DNA of 64,000 nucleotides from Hydrangea macrophylla. Its lineage: Eukaryota; Streptophyta; Magnoliopsida; Cornales; Hydrangeaceae. Numbering within the stretch: the stretch's first letter is position 1; the number at the start of each line of letters is the position of its first letter. Location: the NCBI GenBank assembly GCA_033977485.1, contig CM066983.1, forward strand, positions 106,019,080-106,083,079, written 5' to 3'. The notes under the pieces were generated by a model. The model did no database searches. It was not told the origin of the DNA and saw only the letters and a list, made by a program, of their open reading frames with translations. This document shows positions 11,193 through 23,434 of this stretch, piece by piece. Position numbers and translations under genes: made by a program.

Positions 11193-12149
11193 TCATATAT
11201 ATAAATGTACCAATGTGCATAAGTGTTTTACACTTTTATCAATCGGTGCACTTTTACTTAACTATTTTCCTTAGAATTTAGAGTTTTAAAAGTTTAGTAT
11301 ACCACTTTTTTATTTGTAGTGTGTCCATGCCATAAGAGTCTTATATCACTTTTTTATTTGTAGTGTGTCTATGCCATAAGAGTCCTACAACTTAATAACA
11401 ACATCTATGTGCTTGGTTGGTTTTTTCTTTTTGGACTCTAGAATAAACTAAATCTATTGGTTTTTTTTTTTTCGTTTTATTGAACTCTTTTTTTTTTTTT
11501 TAAACCTCTTTTTGTATATATATTATACATGTATGCATATTTGTATGTTATATATGTGTATATTTATGTGCCTCATAGATCAACTTTCTTTTTGTTGGAC
11601 TCTAGAATAAACTAAATCCATTGGTTTTTTTTTTTTTTTTTCTTTTTCTTGGACTTTTTTTTTTATAACCTCCTTTTGTATATATTATATGCGTATGTAT
11701 ATTTGTTTGTTATGTGTATGTTTATGTGCATAGATAGATCAACAAATATTACAAATCTAGATCGTAGTGGTTATTTTGGTAAATTCATTTGTGGGATGGT
11801 TTTAGTATTTTAGATATAAAGCAACTGATAATTACCGATGCCCATAAGTGGTTTACACTTTTATCAATCGGTGCACTTTCACTTAAGTAATTTTCTTAAA
11901 GATTTAACAACTTTAGTATACCATTTTTTTTTTTTTTTGGTATGTCCATGATAATCCTAACTTTTTATTTTTTTTGCTTTGGATATATCATGTTATATAC
12001 AATCCCTACAATTTTACAACTCCTTAATATTAATGGTATTCAACATTAATCCTATTGTGTATTACAACTCCTTCCAAACAACTCAAATTCCCATCGGAAT
12101 TTACAAATAAAAAATAAAAATAAAAAAAGAAAAGAAAAAAGTCAATCAC

Positions 12150-12694
12150 ACTTTAGTTCAAATATGACTCTTTTTTAAATACGCCCCTAAACTATAAACT
12201 TGACAAACTAACTCCCCTCAACTATTGCATTTTTCTCTAAAACCCCTTCCATTAGAATTCTGTCACAAAAAAGAACGCTTTTTTTTCTTTCTTTTTTTTT
12301 TAAATTTAGATTTTATTTTTTTATTATCATGTGAGCAACATATGATACAAACTATTAGCAACATGATATCTATTTGTCCCTCCTTGGAGCCATTGGAAAT
12401 TTTATGACAAAAATATCCTTTGTTGCATAATAATTGCCCTTTGTTGTACACCAAATTTTAGGCAATTTTGTTCTTAAAATTTCAACGACTCAAAGAAGAG
12501 ATTAAAATGTTATGTTGTTAACACTTTTATATTGGTAACATGATACAAAAGTAATCAATTTTTTAACTACAACCTAATAGAAGGGCTGTTAGTGAAAAGT
12601 TAAAATAGTTGATAGGGTCAATTTGTTGAGTTTTATAGTTGAGGGAAATTGAAAATGGTCATAGTTGAAGGGGTGTTAGTGTAATAACCCCTCT
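12150..12694. repeat. Long-TIR MITE inside Helitron copy A
   Basis: The left arm (ACTATAAACTTGACAAACTA, CCCCTCAACTATTGC) is complementary to the right arm (AATTTGTTGAGTTTTATAGT, GTCATAGTTGAAGGGGTG) over roughly 110 bp. The same element sits at the matching place in copy B, where its ends are better kept, so it inserted before the Helitron copies duplicated. Confidence 0.6.
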
Positions 12695-13001
12695 TTTCTT
12701 TTTCTTTTTTTGGACTCCACGGTGGGTTATGTGAATGATGGATTAGTAACATATATATCTCTTAAAGAGTTATAATAAATGTCTATGAAGAATTTTAGGA
12801 CTCTTAACTAAATTCCTATTACCAATTTCTTAGTAGTATATGATTCTTTTTACACTCGCGAAGTTTAAAAAATTTACCTTCCAATTATAAATCTTGCATT
12901 CAGCCTCCAATTAATACAAATATTTGAGAGCTAATCCATCTAAAAGCTCACATTTAATCAATAGCTAATTAATAGAAGAATTTTAGTAATTGAACACATT
13001 T

Positions 13002-13183
13002 GGGCAAAGTTCCTTAGCTGTACATGGTTTGTTAGATTCCTCTCACAATTGTGAGACCCTAATTAACTAGAAAATAAATAAATAAATAAATAAATAAAAT
13101 AATTTTAAACATTATTTTTTTTAATCCCTAGACCCACTGTTGTGAGAGGGAACCTAACAAACCACACCTAAAGAACTTTACCC
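13002..13183. repeat. Second shared MITE inside Helitron copy A
   Basis: The terminal arms GGGCAAAGTTCCTTAGCTG and CTAAAGAACTTTACCC are inverted, continuing inward through GGTTTGTTAGATTCCTCTCA and TGAGAGGGAACCTAACAAAC. The loop holds an (AAAT)n microsatellite absent from copy B. Confidence 0.6.
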
Positions 13184-13435
13184 AAGTATGTTCCTTGAGT
13201 AATTGTGTAACAATTTTTTGCTTCTTTGATTAAAGTGGACCAGAATGGATTAATTGAGTATTGGATCATTGGATGAAACAAAGTCCAATCTAAATTAGGA
13301 TAAATAAGGAAATCAAGTATTAGGAATAAATAAAGGAATTGTGTACTAGAAATTAATCGTGTAGAAGAATAACATGAATTCAAGCCTCTCAGTCCCAGGT
13401 TTACTTTTGGCCCTATTTGTTAAGATATTATTTTA

Positions 13436-13487
<52 letters not shown>

Positions 13488-16292
13488 CTTTTTTTTTTTT
13501 TTTGGACTAGAAGATTAATGATAGTATTAAAGAACCTACTGGTATTATCTAATTTCTATTATACATCTCTACTTCCCAAGTTTTCCATAGCATTGGACAT
13601 TTTTTTTTACACTTTAATTAAGATTTACAAAACAGTCTAATTTTCGTGTTCTCTTAATAATGTGCAATGATGAACTAAACACGGTTGATCTTTACACAAG
13701 TGTGCACTTTCAAGCTTTGCATTGAAGGTAATTATTATTCCTTACTCTTCTATTCATTCATTCAACTTACTTATAAATTTCATTCTCATTACTATTAATG
13801 CAATATTTTCAATAACTTAATGGTCAAAATGAAAACAAAAAAACTATTAGTTATAGTAACATCAATCCCCTTCTCATGACGGGACTTCTATTTACAGTTA
13901 TTGGATTCAGTTTTCATTAAGGGAACTGAAGTAATTTCACAGACATAAAACTATACCCATCAACTCCTGATATCAATTCTTAGTATTACATAACTCTTTT
14001 TAAAAAATCTTGATTTGTTTTCTTCTTCTTCTTCTTTCTTTTTTGGAGTTCTATGATGAGTCACTCACGATTTTCTTTATTCTATACCAACAATAATATA
14101 GGTAACTTCTATCGAACCTATTCTAGGTAAGATATGCATTCAAAAAATTTTAAGATTCAATTTCAACCACTTTAATATTTGGTTACCCATTTAACATAGA
14201 GTGCATTTTTCTCACTCTTGCTTATCCACCACTACCATGCTGACATGTGTCCTATTCCATTCCCATTTTACCCATGCGTTTAGCAACACAATTATTGAAT
14301 GTAAAACTTAATTGAGTATTTTTCTTTATGAAAAGTTACTATTGTTATCTTTATTAGCAATAATACGTAGAATTGTTATCATTGTTTAAGTTCCACAAGA
14401 AAGATAGGAAGTTAGCTAGACAAATTTAGCTTGTGATTATAACCAATTAGGTGGTAAAATAAAATTTTAAGCACATTTTTTGTACAATACATTTGATAAT
14501 GTACCACTTAATTGAAAGAGTCACCACACTTAATTCTGCCATATGGCATACCATATCCTTTTGTAAGCATCTCTTTGTGACTCTAGCATTACTCTAAATA
14601 TTGAAAATGTAGCAAAAAAATCCATTGAATATCTTAATTGAAAAAATTCGACTAGAAATAATCACTAATTGCAGTCTATTTCAATACTTGAAATACTCAT
14701 GTGTTATGTACAACAAATTCAACTGCTTAAAATTTCCAGTACTTAAAATTCAACACTTAATTTTCAATTTTATAAAATTAATGGACACCCTTAGGCCCTT
14801 TTTAGCTCATGAACAAAGGAAAATATTTTCCTTAGTGTTTTCGTTTCTTTCCTATCCCTCAATATGTGCACCAAATAGAGCCTAAAAGTCTCTTTCGATA
14901 TAGATTATCAATACATTTTCAAAATTTTAGGACTTTAAATTAAATTAAAACTACCATCCTATTGGTTTTTTCTATTTTGGTCTTAGTGGATTCCATTTTT
15001 TTTCCCTTCTTCTGTCATGTTTCAATATCTTTTCTCTTTCTTTAGGTGAACTCCATGGATAAGCAATTACTTTCTAATATCAATTCCCATTATAAAATTT
15101 TTTCTTATGTGATTCTTTCAATTATATTGGTAATTTGGCAATAGAGACTTTATGAAAAATTTTGGTTGAAGATTTTAAGAATTTTCAAGCCACACAGCAC
15201 AAAAAGTTTGACCATTTTGAACGTAGAGGGCTCCCTAAATCCTTTTTGTAGGAATCAAATTTTAATGTATATAAAAAAATATTTAAGAAAGCTAGATCAT
15301 GATTCATTTGTAACTTATTCTAATTAGAACATATGAAATAATTTTATAGTTTAATAAATTACTATACAAACACAGTAAATTAATGAAATACTAACATATG
15401 TGGTCATACAATAAATAAATATATAGTCATTATTAACTAATGAGCAAAGAAAATAGTAAATTCAAAATATTAAAGATGTAAGAAAGAATTCTAGCTAGGA
15501 CATGTGGTAACAATTAAATAGCAACATGAAAAAATTATTATTGAACAAATAAACAAATGGTCTAAGAAGAATAATTCAACAGTTATTATTATTTTTACCC
15601 TATGAATTGATTGTTGTTGTGCTTTGTGTATCTTTTTTATTGTGGAAGTTGCATGAATTCTTCTTCTTCTTCTTATTTTTTATTTTTTATTTTTTTATAC
15701 CTAATTTAAGTGTTTTTTTTTAATCTTTTATTATTTTTTTATTTTTATTTTGGCTTACTATTTCTAATTAGTTTTTAGACAGACACCGTTCACGTGCAAC
15801 GCACGTGCGTTTAAACTAGTATATATAAATGTACCAATGTGCATAAGTGTGTCCATGCCATAAGAGTCCTACAACTTACTAACAACGTCTATGTATTTTT
15901 TCCCCTTCACAATTGCTATTTTAGAGTGGATAACAATTCTTATTTTTTTTTACACTATGAGTCCTACTGTTTACCTTCACGTATCAATTTTGTGTATTTG
16001 GTTGGTTTTTTCATTTTGTTGGACTCTACAATTAAATCTATTGGTTTTTTTCTTTTCGTTGGACTTTTTTTTTTTGGATGACCTCCTTTTGTATATATTA
16101 TTTGTTATGTATATATTTATGTGCATGGGTAGATCAACAAACATTACAAATCTAAAAAAAATAGTTGGACTCATGGTTTTTTTTTTTTACTCTCCCTATT
16201 TTGACCAAGGTTGGTTTATTTATTTTATTTATTATTAGAATTTTTTTTTGGACTAACGTTTGGTTCCTTTTTTCTTTTTCTTTTTTTCTTGG

Positions 16293-16830
16293 GGGGATAA
16301 ATTACAGTAACACCCCCTCAAATATGACTCTTTATCAAAATACGTCCCTAAACTATAAAACTTGACAAACTAACTCCCCTCAACTATTGCATTTTTCTCT
16401 AAAAACCCTTCCATTAGAATTCCGTCCCAAAAAAAAACTTTTTTTTATCATGTGAGCAACATATGATGCAAACTATTAATAACATGTTATATATATATAT
16501 ATATATATATATTTGTCCCTCCTTCGAGCCGTTGGAAATTTTAGAGCAAAATTATCCTTTGTTGCATAAATAATTGCCCTTTGTTGTATACCAAATTTTA
16601 GGCAATTTTGTTCTTAAAATGTCAACGACTCAAAGAAGAGACAAAAATGTTATGTTGTTAAAACTTTTACATTGGTAATATGATACAAAAGTAATCATTT
16701 TTTTTACTGCAACCTAACAAAAGGGGTGTTAGTGAAAAGTTAAAATCGTTGATGGGGTTAATTTGTTGAGTTTTATAGTTGAGGGGGGTAATTGAAAAAG
16801 GTCATAGTTGAAGGAGTGTAATTACCCCTC
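16293..16830. repeat. Long-TIR MITE inside Helitron copy B
   Basis: Counterpart of 12150-12694. Here the termini are clearer: GGGGATAAATTACAGTAACA on the left and GTGTAATTACCCCTC on the right, inverted. An (AT)n tract lies inside. Confidence 0.6.
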
Positions 16831-17116
16831 TCTTTTTTTGGGACTCCATGAATGATGGATTAGTAACATATATCTTTTAAAGAGTTGTAATAAATGTCTA
16901 TGAAGAATTTTAGGACTCTTAACTATAGTCCTATTACCAATTTCTTAGTAATACAGGATTCTTTTAGCACTCACGAAGTTTAAAATTTTCACCTTCTAAT
17001 TAGAAATCTAGCATTCCGCCTCCAATTAATACAAATACTTGAGAGTTAATCCATCTAAAAACTCGCATTTAATCAATAGTTAATTAATAGTAGAATTTTA
17101 GTAATTGAACACATTT

Positions 17117-17263
17117 TGGTAAAATTCCTTAGCTGTGGTTAGTTAGATTTCTCTCACAATCGTGGGACCCTAACTGAAAAAAAAAATTAAACATTAATTT
17201 TTTAATCCTGGGACCCACTGTTGTAAGAGGAAACCTAACAAACCACCCTTAAGGAACTTTATC
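17117..17263. repeat. Second shared MITE inside Helitron copy B
   Basis: Counterpart of 13002-13183, with inverted arms containing TTCCTTAGCTG and CTTAAGGAACTTTA. The AAAT microsatellite of copy A is missing. Confidence 0.5.
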
Positions 17264-17520
17264 AAGTATGTTCCATTAGTAATTGTGTAATAATTTTTTG
17301 CTTCGTTAATTAAGTGGATCAGAATGGATTAATTGAGTATTGGATCATTGGATGGAACAAAGTCCAGTCTAAATTAGGATAAATAATGAAATCGTGTATT
17401 AGAAATAAATAAAGGAATTTGTGTACTAGAAATTAATCATATAGAAGAATAATATGAATTCACAAGCCTCCCAGTCCCAGATTTACTTTTGGCCCTATTT
17501 GTTAGACATTTATTACTTTA

Positions 17521-17559
<39 letters not shown>

Positions 17560-17620
17560 ATTTTTTTAAATAAAGTTTTACATGTTAATGATTTGTATTA
17601 ATTTTGGACTAAAAGACTAA

Positions 17621-17805
17621 GAGTAATACTTGGGGCACAACCAAAGCCACAACCTTTTGCTCACAACCTCTATTTTGTGTCTATCTCTCTCCTAGTGGGC
17701 ACTGTGGGGTCACTGGCACTGTGAGACCTATCAGGAGAGAGATAGACACAAAATGAAAGTTGTGCAAAAAAAGTTGTGATTTTGGTTGTGCCCCAAGTAT
17801 TACTC
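17621..17805. mobile_element. Mutator-type MITE with 9-bp target duplication, only in copy B
   Basis: A 185-bp element bounded by perfect AAAGACTAA duplications (17612-17620 and 17806-17814). The terminal inverted repeats begin GAGTAATACTTGGGGCACAA and match over about 70 bp. The corresponding place in Helitron copy A (near 13510) has a single target copy and no element, so this is a clean empty-site comparison. The 9-bp duplication points to the Mutator superfamily. Confidence 0.85.
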
Positions 17806-18308
17806 AAAGACTAATCATAGTATTAAAGAACCTACTGGTACTATCTAATTTTTATTATACGTCTCCACTTCCCAAGTTCTCCACAGCCTTGGACGCTTTT
17901 TCTACACTTTAAGATTCACAAACCTGTCTACTGTTTGTGTTATCTTAATAACGTGCTATGGTGAACTAAACACGATTGATCTTTACACAAGTGTGCACTT
18001 TCAAGGTTTGTAATGAAGGTATTATTATTCCTTACTCTTCTATTCATTCATTCAACTTACTTATGAATTTCATTCTTATTACTATTAATCTAATGTTTTC
18101 AATAACCCAATGGTCAAAATGAAAACAAAAAACCACGAGTTATAGTAACATCTGTCCCCTTCTCATGAGGGAGTCCTCACTTTTTACAGTTATTGGATCC
18201 AGTTTTCATTAAGGGTACTGAAGTGAATTCACAGACAGGAAACTGTACCTAACAACTCATGATATCAATTCTTTGTATCATATGACTCTTTTTAAAGACT
18301 CTTGATTT

Positions 18309-18339
<31 letters not shown>

Positions 18340-18465
18340 GGGAGCTCTATGATGGGTCACTCATGATTTTGTTTATTCCATACTAATAATAATATAGGTA
18401 ACTTCTATCAGACCTATTTTAGGTAAGATATGCATTCAAAAAATTTCAAGAGTCTATTTCAACCA

Positions 18466-18580
18466 TATTACAAGGAAACATAGCCCAAGTGGCAAAAGGC
18501 TGACACTTAGTGCCCTTCTGTGTATCTAGGTTCTATGTTCGAACCTTTCCCCTCCCCCATGTAATTTAAAAAAAAAAAAA
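18466..18580 (+). mobile_element. tRNA-derived SINE, only in Helitron copy B
   Basis: A 115-bp insertion with an A-box-like TAGCCCAAGTGG (18481-18492), a B-box GTTCGAACC (18537-18545) and a 3' poly(A) tract, flanked by TTCAACCA duplications (18458-18465 and 18581-18588). It is absent from the matching place in copy A (near 14165). This is the standard layout of a plant tRNA-type SINE transcribed by RNA polymerase III. Confidence 0.75.
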
Positions 18581-19509
18581 TTCAACCACTTGATGATTTG
18601 GTTACCCATTTAACATAGAGTTCATTTTTCTCTCTCTTGCTTATCCATCACTACCATGCTAACATGTGTCACATTCCATTCACATTTTACCCATGCGTTT
18701 AGCAACACAATTATTGAATGTAAAGCATAATTGAGTATTTTTCTTTATGAAAAGTTACTATTGTTATCTTTATTAACAATAATTCGTATAATTGTTATCA
18801 TTGTTTAAGTTCCACAAGAAAGATAGGAAGTTAGACAGTTTTAGCCTGTGATGATAACCAATTAAATGGTGAAAATAAAATTTTAAGCACATTTTTTTAC
18901 AGTACATTTGATAATGTACCACTTAATTGAAAATGCAGCCAAAATTATATTGAAATCTTAATTGAAAAAATTCGACTGGAAATAATTACTAATTGCAGTC
19001 TATTTCTGTAACACCCGTACCCGGGGAAAATGTTTAATTATCTCATAATATGCATTAATTAATATAATTAGTGTATAAAATGGATTAAGGGGAGGCTTGG
19101 ACTCGCCTGTGGAAAAAGTTTTCAGAGAAGGACACCATATGGAAAAGTCTCCAGTGAGGTGGGACAGGTATTGGAGTGGGACCCAGTGAAGGACCCGGAT
19201 AAAGTGAAATTTGCATTTTATATGTTAAATACATTTATGTGATTACATGAATATTTGCTTAAATGCGTTCATATTATATGATGATTTATGTGTTCGCATT
19301 TGACACCCAAATGAGGGTATAAATGAAAAAGATTTAAAATTAGTAGGTGCGATAGCAAATTCACAAAATATGTGGGACCCACGTAAGGACCCATACGGAA
19401 CTTAGACAAACACTCATTAGATAATTGGGTAGTTAATGGAATGTTTGGGGGATTTCATAATAAGGAACTTAAGAAATTCGGGGGTGTAAACGAAAATAGA
19501 AAAAAAAAA

Positions 19510-19553
19510 CTAGTGACACATCACTTGCATGTGATGTGTGTGTGTCACTAGGA
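19510..19553. repeat. Strong inverted repeat in the solo LTR
   Basis: CTAGTGACACATCAC and its near-perfect reverse complement (GTGATGTG, then TGTCACTAG with a TGTG insertion) are separated by about six bases. It lies just before the GAGAG leader, where the core promoter would be expected. Confidence 0.6.
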
Positions 19554-21342
19554 GAGTTAAGACTCTCAAAATCTGTAGAGATTAATGAAAAGAAGAAGAG
19601 AGCTCAGAGAGAGAAACGGAGAAACCGTCACCGACGTCAAAATCTCGCCATTCCGTCGCCGTTGTTTGTCGGATTCACGAATCGAAGCCATTTTCGGACT
19701 CGTAGAGGTGAGACGATCGTTTCTATTTCTTTTATTTACATTTTAATCGTCGGATTTTGGTAGCTCATTCTAATCGGTGACAAGCGGTTGCCGAAAACTT
19801 GTAGGAATTACTCCGGAGTAGGATTTTGGCAAGAATCGTTAAGGAATTTGCTTATTGGGATAAAATCTATAAGAGATGAGTGACTTTAATCCATGGGTTG
19901 GATGTAAATCATGTTAAATGTGTTAATTTAAATGTTGATATGTTGAATTCTTGTAAATTAGAGCATGGACATGAGAATTGGGTATATATGAACTTGTTGA
20001 TATATGTGGGTTTGGTTGGTTTACTTTAAATTGGAAGGTTAATATGTGTTAAATGATTTGTGAAGTGTCATGTTGAGGATTATGTGATTATGTGTTATGT
20101 GGGTTGAAGAAAGCCTTATGTTGATTCACCGTGGATTTACTCCATAATAAGGAGACGTGGAAAAACCCAACGGTGTAAGAGTACACCACACTAACTGTGT
20201 AAAGGTGTGTGAGTGGCGACCCAGCTGTAGAAGGGTGTGTGAGATTGTGTGAATTAGAGGTGCTATATGCACATAAGGGCAAAAAGGTAAGAGCGACGTC
20301 ACGGTGAATTGATATTTGGTCTTTGGAGACTAAATGATATGTTAATTGTTGATTTGTGCATTGAATATGACATTACACTCATACATGTGATTAGTTTTAC
20401 TCACTAAACGAAAGCTTAAACAAATATAATTTCTGTTGTGGTTATTGAATAACCACCGCAGGTACGGCACGAGAGGAGGAATGGAAATGACCGGCACGTC
20501 AGGTTTGGGCTTGGGAGTTGTAAATATGTGTGGTTATGTCCATATGCTTAGATGGTTTTAGTTTCAAAATGTAACTCTAATGCTTAAACAACTTGAGTTT
20601 TGGGAGAGTGTAATATGTCAAGTCCAAGTGGATGTTGTTTATGAGTTTTGTTATATGGGTTGTACTTGTAAACCACAAGTGGTGTATATTTAGAGAGATT
20701 TGGGTCTTGTAAATATGTTTATAACTTGTAATATAATGTAACTTGTGGGTTAGTATCCTTGACTTGTGGATTAAAGACTTGACTCGTGGTTGTATCCATG
20801 GAGTTAGTTTTGGAATCCTACGACTCATGTGTTTAATGTAGATTTGAAGGAACTTATGTAATTTCTATGTGAAAGTTGTAGGTTGTATGTTTGGATCATT
20901 CCGGCAAGTCCGGATGCATGGGTGGTAGATTTTGGTCAAGTTTCCTTTGTAAATAAATGTTTTTGTGAGGTTTGATCCTTTTGTTAGAAGGTTTATGTAA
21001 ATGGTTGCTTGGAGATGGTTTGAAATGCTTCTTTAATGGTTTAAGTTGTTGGTTATAACTTGGGTTCATTTCCAAGAAGGTTTCATGAAATCTTAATTTT
21101 TGCCAAGAGTTGAACTTCAAACACACTTGATTTGATTCAAAGGATGTGTCTATGGCTTAGCTTGATCCAAATAAAGTGATGTTTATGTTTTGAGTGTTTG
21201 GAAGAACTTAAATTGGTGTTGGAAATGTTTCAAATGATTTTAAAATGGTTAATTAAGGTTCTATGAGGTTTGGGTTGGTTTTGGGTATGTTTGGATTGTT
21301 AGAACAGGGGTTTTCTACTAAAATATGACTTCTGCAGAAACC

Positions 21343-21444
21343 GGATCGATCCGGGCCTTGAGTGGATCGATCTGGAGCATCTGGAGGAGCCAGAGTGGTC
21401 ATTCTGTCAAAACTGGATCGATCCGGTTTTGGGCGGATCGATCC
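21343..21444. promoter_or_regulatory. Two pairs of GGATCGATCC palindromes in the solo LTR
   Basis: Motif centres are at 21347.5, 21368.5, 21419.5 and 21439.5, so the members of each pair are 21 and 20 bp apart. One of the four is GGATCGATCT. A binding role is inferred only from the spacing and from analogous pairs in the other LTR families in this window. Confidence 0.5.
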
Positions 21445-22913
21445 GCTGGTGCAGTTTCAGCACCGACGACTTTTACGGAAACGGGCATAACTCACTCTAG
21501 AAAACTCGGATTTGCATGCCGTTTTTTGAGTTGGAACCGGGACTTAAAGACCTATCTTTTGGTATAAAATTTGCTATACCTTATTAATTACCATTTTACC
21601 CTTGAGGGCTGTTTTGTAACAATAGAGTTGTTTAATGTTGCTAAACACATGCAATTCTTAGTAATTCGAATGTTTATTTGCAAATTAATATACTTGGACT
21701 CTTGTAGCATTGTTACACGTGTCCTAATCCGCACGAGGCGGGTTGGGGTGTGACAGTTTTAATACTTGAAACACTCATGTGTTACGTATAGTAAACTCAA
21801 CCGCTAAAAATTTTCAGTACTTAAAATTCAGCACTGAATTTTTAGTACTTAATTTTCCATTTTATCAAATTAATGGACCATCCCACAAAGGAAAATATTT
21901 TCCTTACTGTTTTTGTTTCTTTTTAATCCCTCAATACGTGCACCAAATAGAGCCTAAAAGTCTCTTTCAAAATAGATTATCAATACATTTTCATAATTTT
22001 AGGACTTTAAATTAAATTAAAACTACTATCCTCTTGGTTTTTTCTATTTTGGTCTTGGTAGATTTTTTTTTCCCTTCTTTCAGTCATGTTTCAATATCTT
22101 TTCTCTTTCTTTAGGTGAACTCCATGGATAAGCAATTACTTTTTAATATCAATTTGCGTCATAATTTTTTTTCTTATTTGATTCTTTCAATTAAATTGAC
22201 AATAGAGACTTTATAAAAAAAAAATTTGGTTGAAGATTTTAAGAATTTTCAAACCATATAGCACAAAGAATTTGACCATCTTGATCGTAGAGGCCTCCCT
22301 AAATCCTTTTTGTAAGAATCAAAGTGTAATATATATATATATATATATATATGAAAGCTAGATCATGATCAATTTGTAACTTATTTCTAATTAGAACATA
22401 TGAAATAATTTTATAGTTCAATAACCTACTATGCAAACTTCACGATAAATGAAATAACATATATGGCCATACAATAAATAAATAGTCATTACTAAGTAAT
22501 GAGCAAAGAAATTAGTACAATCAAATTATTAAAGATGTAAGAAAGAATTATAGCTAGGACATGTGGTAATAATTAAACAGCAACATAGAAAAATTATTAT
22601 TGAACAAATAAACAAGTGGTCTAAGAAGAATAATTCAATAGTATTTATTATTTTTTTCCCTATGAATTGATTGGTGTATGTGTTTTGTGTAACTTTATTA
22701 TTGTGAAAGTTGAATTAATTCTTCTTCTTCTTCTTCTTCTTCTTCTTCTTTTTGCCCTAAATTAAGTGTTTTTTTTTTTAAATTTTGGCTTAATGTTCCT
22801 AATTAGTTTTTAGTCGGGCACGTGTCATTAAACTAGTATAAATATATGTGTATATATATTATATGTATTTATATTCATCCTCTTGTTACCTTTCTTGTTC
22901 AAAGCTTACTTGC

Positions 22914-23434
22914 ATTGGCTTCACAATCCACTCAGCTTCACTTTGTTTTGATACCTCTACTAATGTCTCAGGGACACATTATTCCAACAGTACTTGATAA
23001 TTGATATGGCCCGCCGAGGACTATTGGCACAGCGCGGTGCGATTGTCACAATAATTACAACTCCCGTCAATGTGCTATACATGAAAATCAACAAAATCAT
23101 CGATCGCACGTCCCATTGATCAGTCCAGGCTCCAAATTCTACTTCTTTAGGGTTCGTTTTCCATCTCTTGAAGCTGGCTTGGCAGAAGGTTGTGAGAATT
23201 TAGACACGTATGGTCCCTTCGACCGATTGACTTATTTAGGAATTTCTTAATTTGTTGCCATAAGCATGCTAGCAAAACCAATCGATAATTTGTTTCAAGA
23301 ACTCAAACCTGGCCCACTCCAAACTGCATGCATATGGTTTCTGATAAATTTCTGGCATTCACTGCCAAAATTGCCCTAGAGACGGAAATTACAAGCTAGG
23401 ATTTTTTTTTCTTTTTTATTTTATTTTTTATATG
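22914..23434 (+). pseudogene. UGT73-like pseudogene, segment 1
   Basis: First third of a third UGT locus. The start codon is lost (ATTGGCTTC where the paralogues have ATGGCTTC). Matches continue through TTCACTTTGTTTTGATACCT, GTGCGATTGTCACAATAATT and a LEAGLAEGCENLD-like stretch, with several stops and frameshifts. A Copia element inserted at 23435 interrupts it. The gene continues at 36821 and 40021; about 1.3 kb in total survives out of roughly 1.48 kb. A tandem Helitron pair ends about 80 bp upstream of the former start. Confidence 0.8.

Larger units (their letters stand above)
11193..15819 (+). mobile_element. Non-autonomous Helitron-like element, copy A
   Basis: The 3' end has the Helitron signature: a 7-bp-stem hairpin CACGTGC-AAC-GCACGTG at 15791-15807, eight bases, then terminal CTAG at 15816-15819 followed by T. 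The 5' end is placed at TCATATATATAAATGTACC (11193), preceded by A, giving the expected A/T insertion context. There is no Rep or helicase coding. The same 5' sequence begins again immediately after the CTAG, so a second copy follows head-to-tail. The copy contains two MITEs shared with copy B and a (CT)n tract at about 13439-13476. The 3' end is firm; the 5' end is an inference because it abuts a microsatellite. Confidence 0.65.
19017..21755 (+). mobile_element. Solo LTR of a Gypsy-type element, only in Helitron copy B
   Basis: The 2739-bp segment begins TGTAACACCCGTACCC and ends GGTTGGGGTGTGACA, as Gypsy LTRs do, and has no internal coding region. The empty site in copy A is near 14676. The flanks ATTTC (19012-19016) and GTTTT (21756-21760) fit a decayed 5-bp duplication (3 of 5 kept). 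It shares layout with the other chromovirus LTRs here: a GAGAG leader near 19550-19620, a GCAGG block near 20458, and paired palindromes near the 3' end (21343-21444). Confidence 0.65.
15820..22836 (+). mobile_element. Non-autonomous Helitron-like element, copy B (with later insertions)
   Basis: It begins TATATATAAATGTACC directly after the CTAG of copy A and ends in CTAG at 22833-22836 followed by T; the terminal hairpin is eroded to GGGCACGTGTC. Copies A and B align along their length (the same MITEs, the CT tract, CTTCTTCTT runs, the same unique blocks). Subtracting three insertions found only in B (17621-17805, 18466-18580, 19017-21755) leaves about 4 kb, similar to A. The 3' end lies only about 80 bp upstream of the degraded start of the third UGT locus, so the element sits in that gene's promoter. 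Confidence 0.6.

Noticed and set aside
15839..16365. Small plus-strand frames rich in Phe, Leu and Ile
   Set aside because: T-rich low-complexity DNA of the Helitron; no conserved motif.
18481..18545. Functional tRNA gene
   Set aside because: It has A and B boxes but no complete cloverleaf, and it is followed by a poly(A) tract and flanked by duplications, so it is a SINE.
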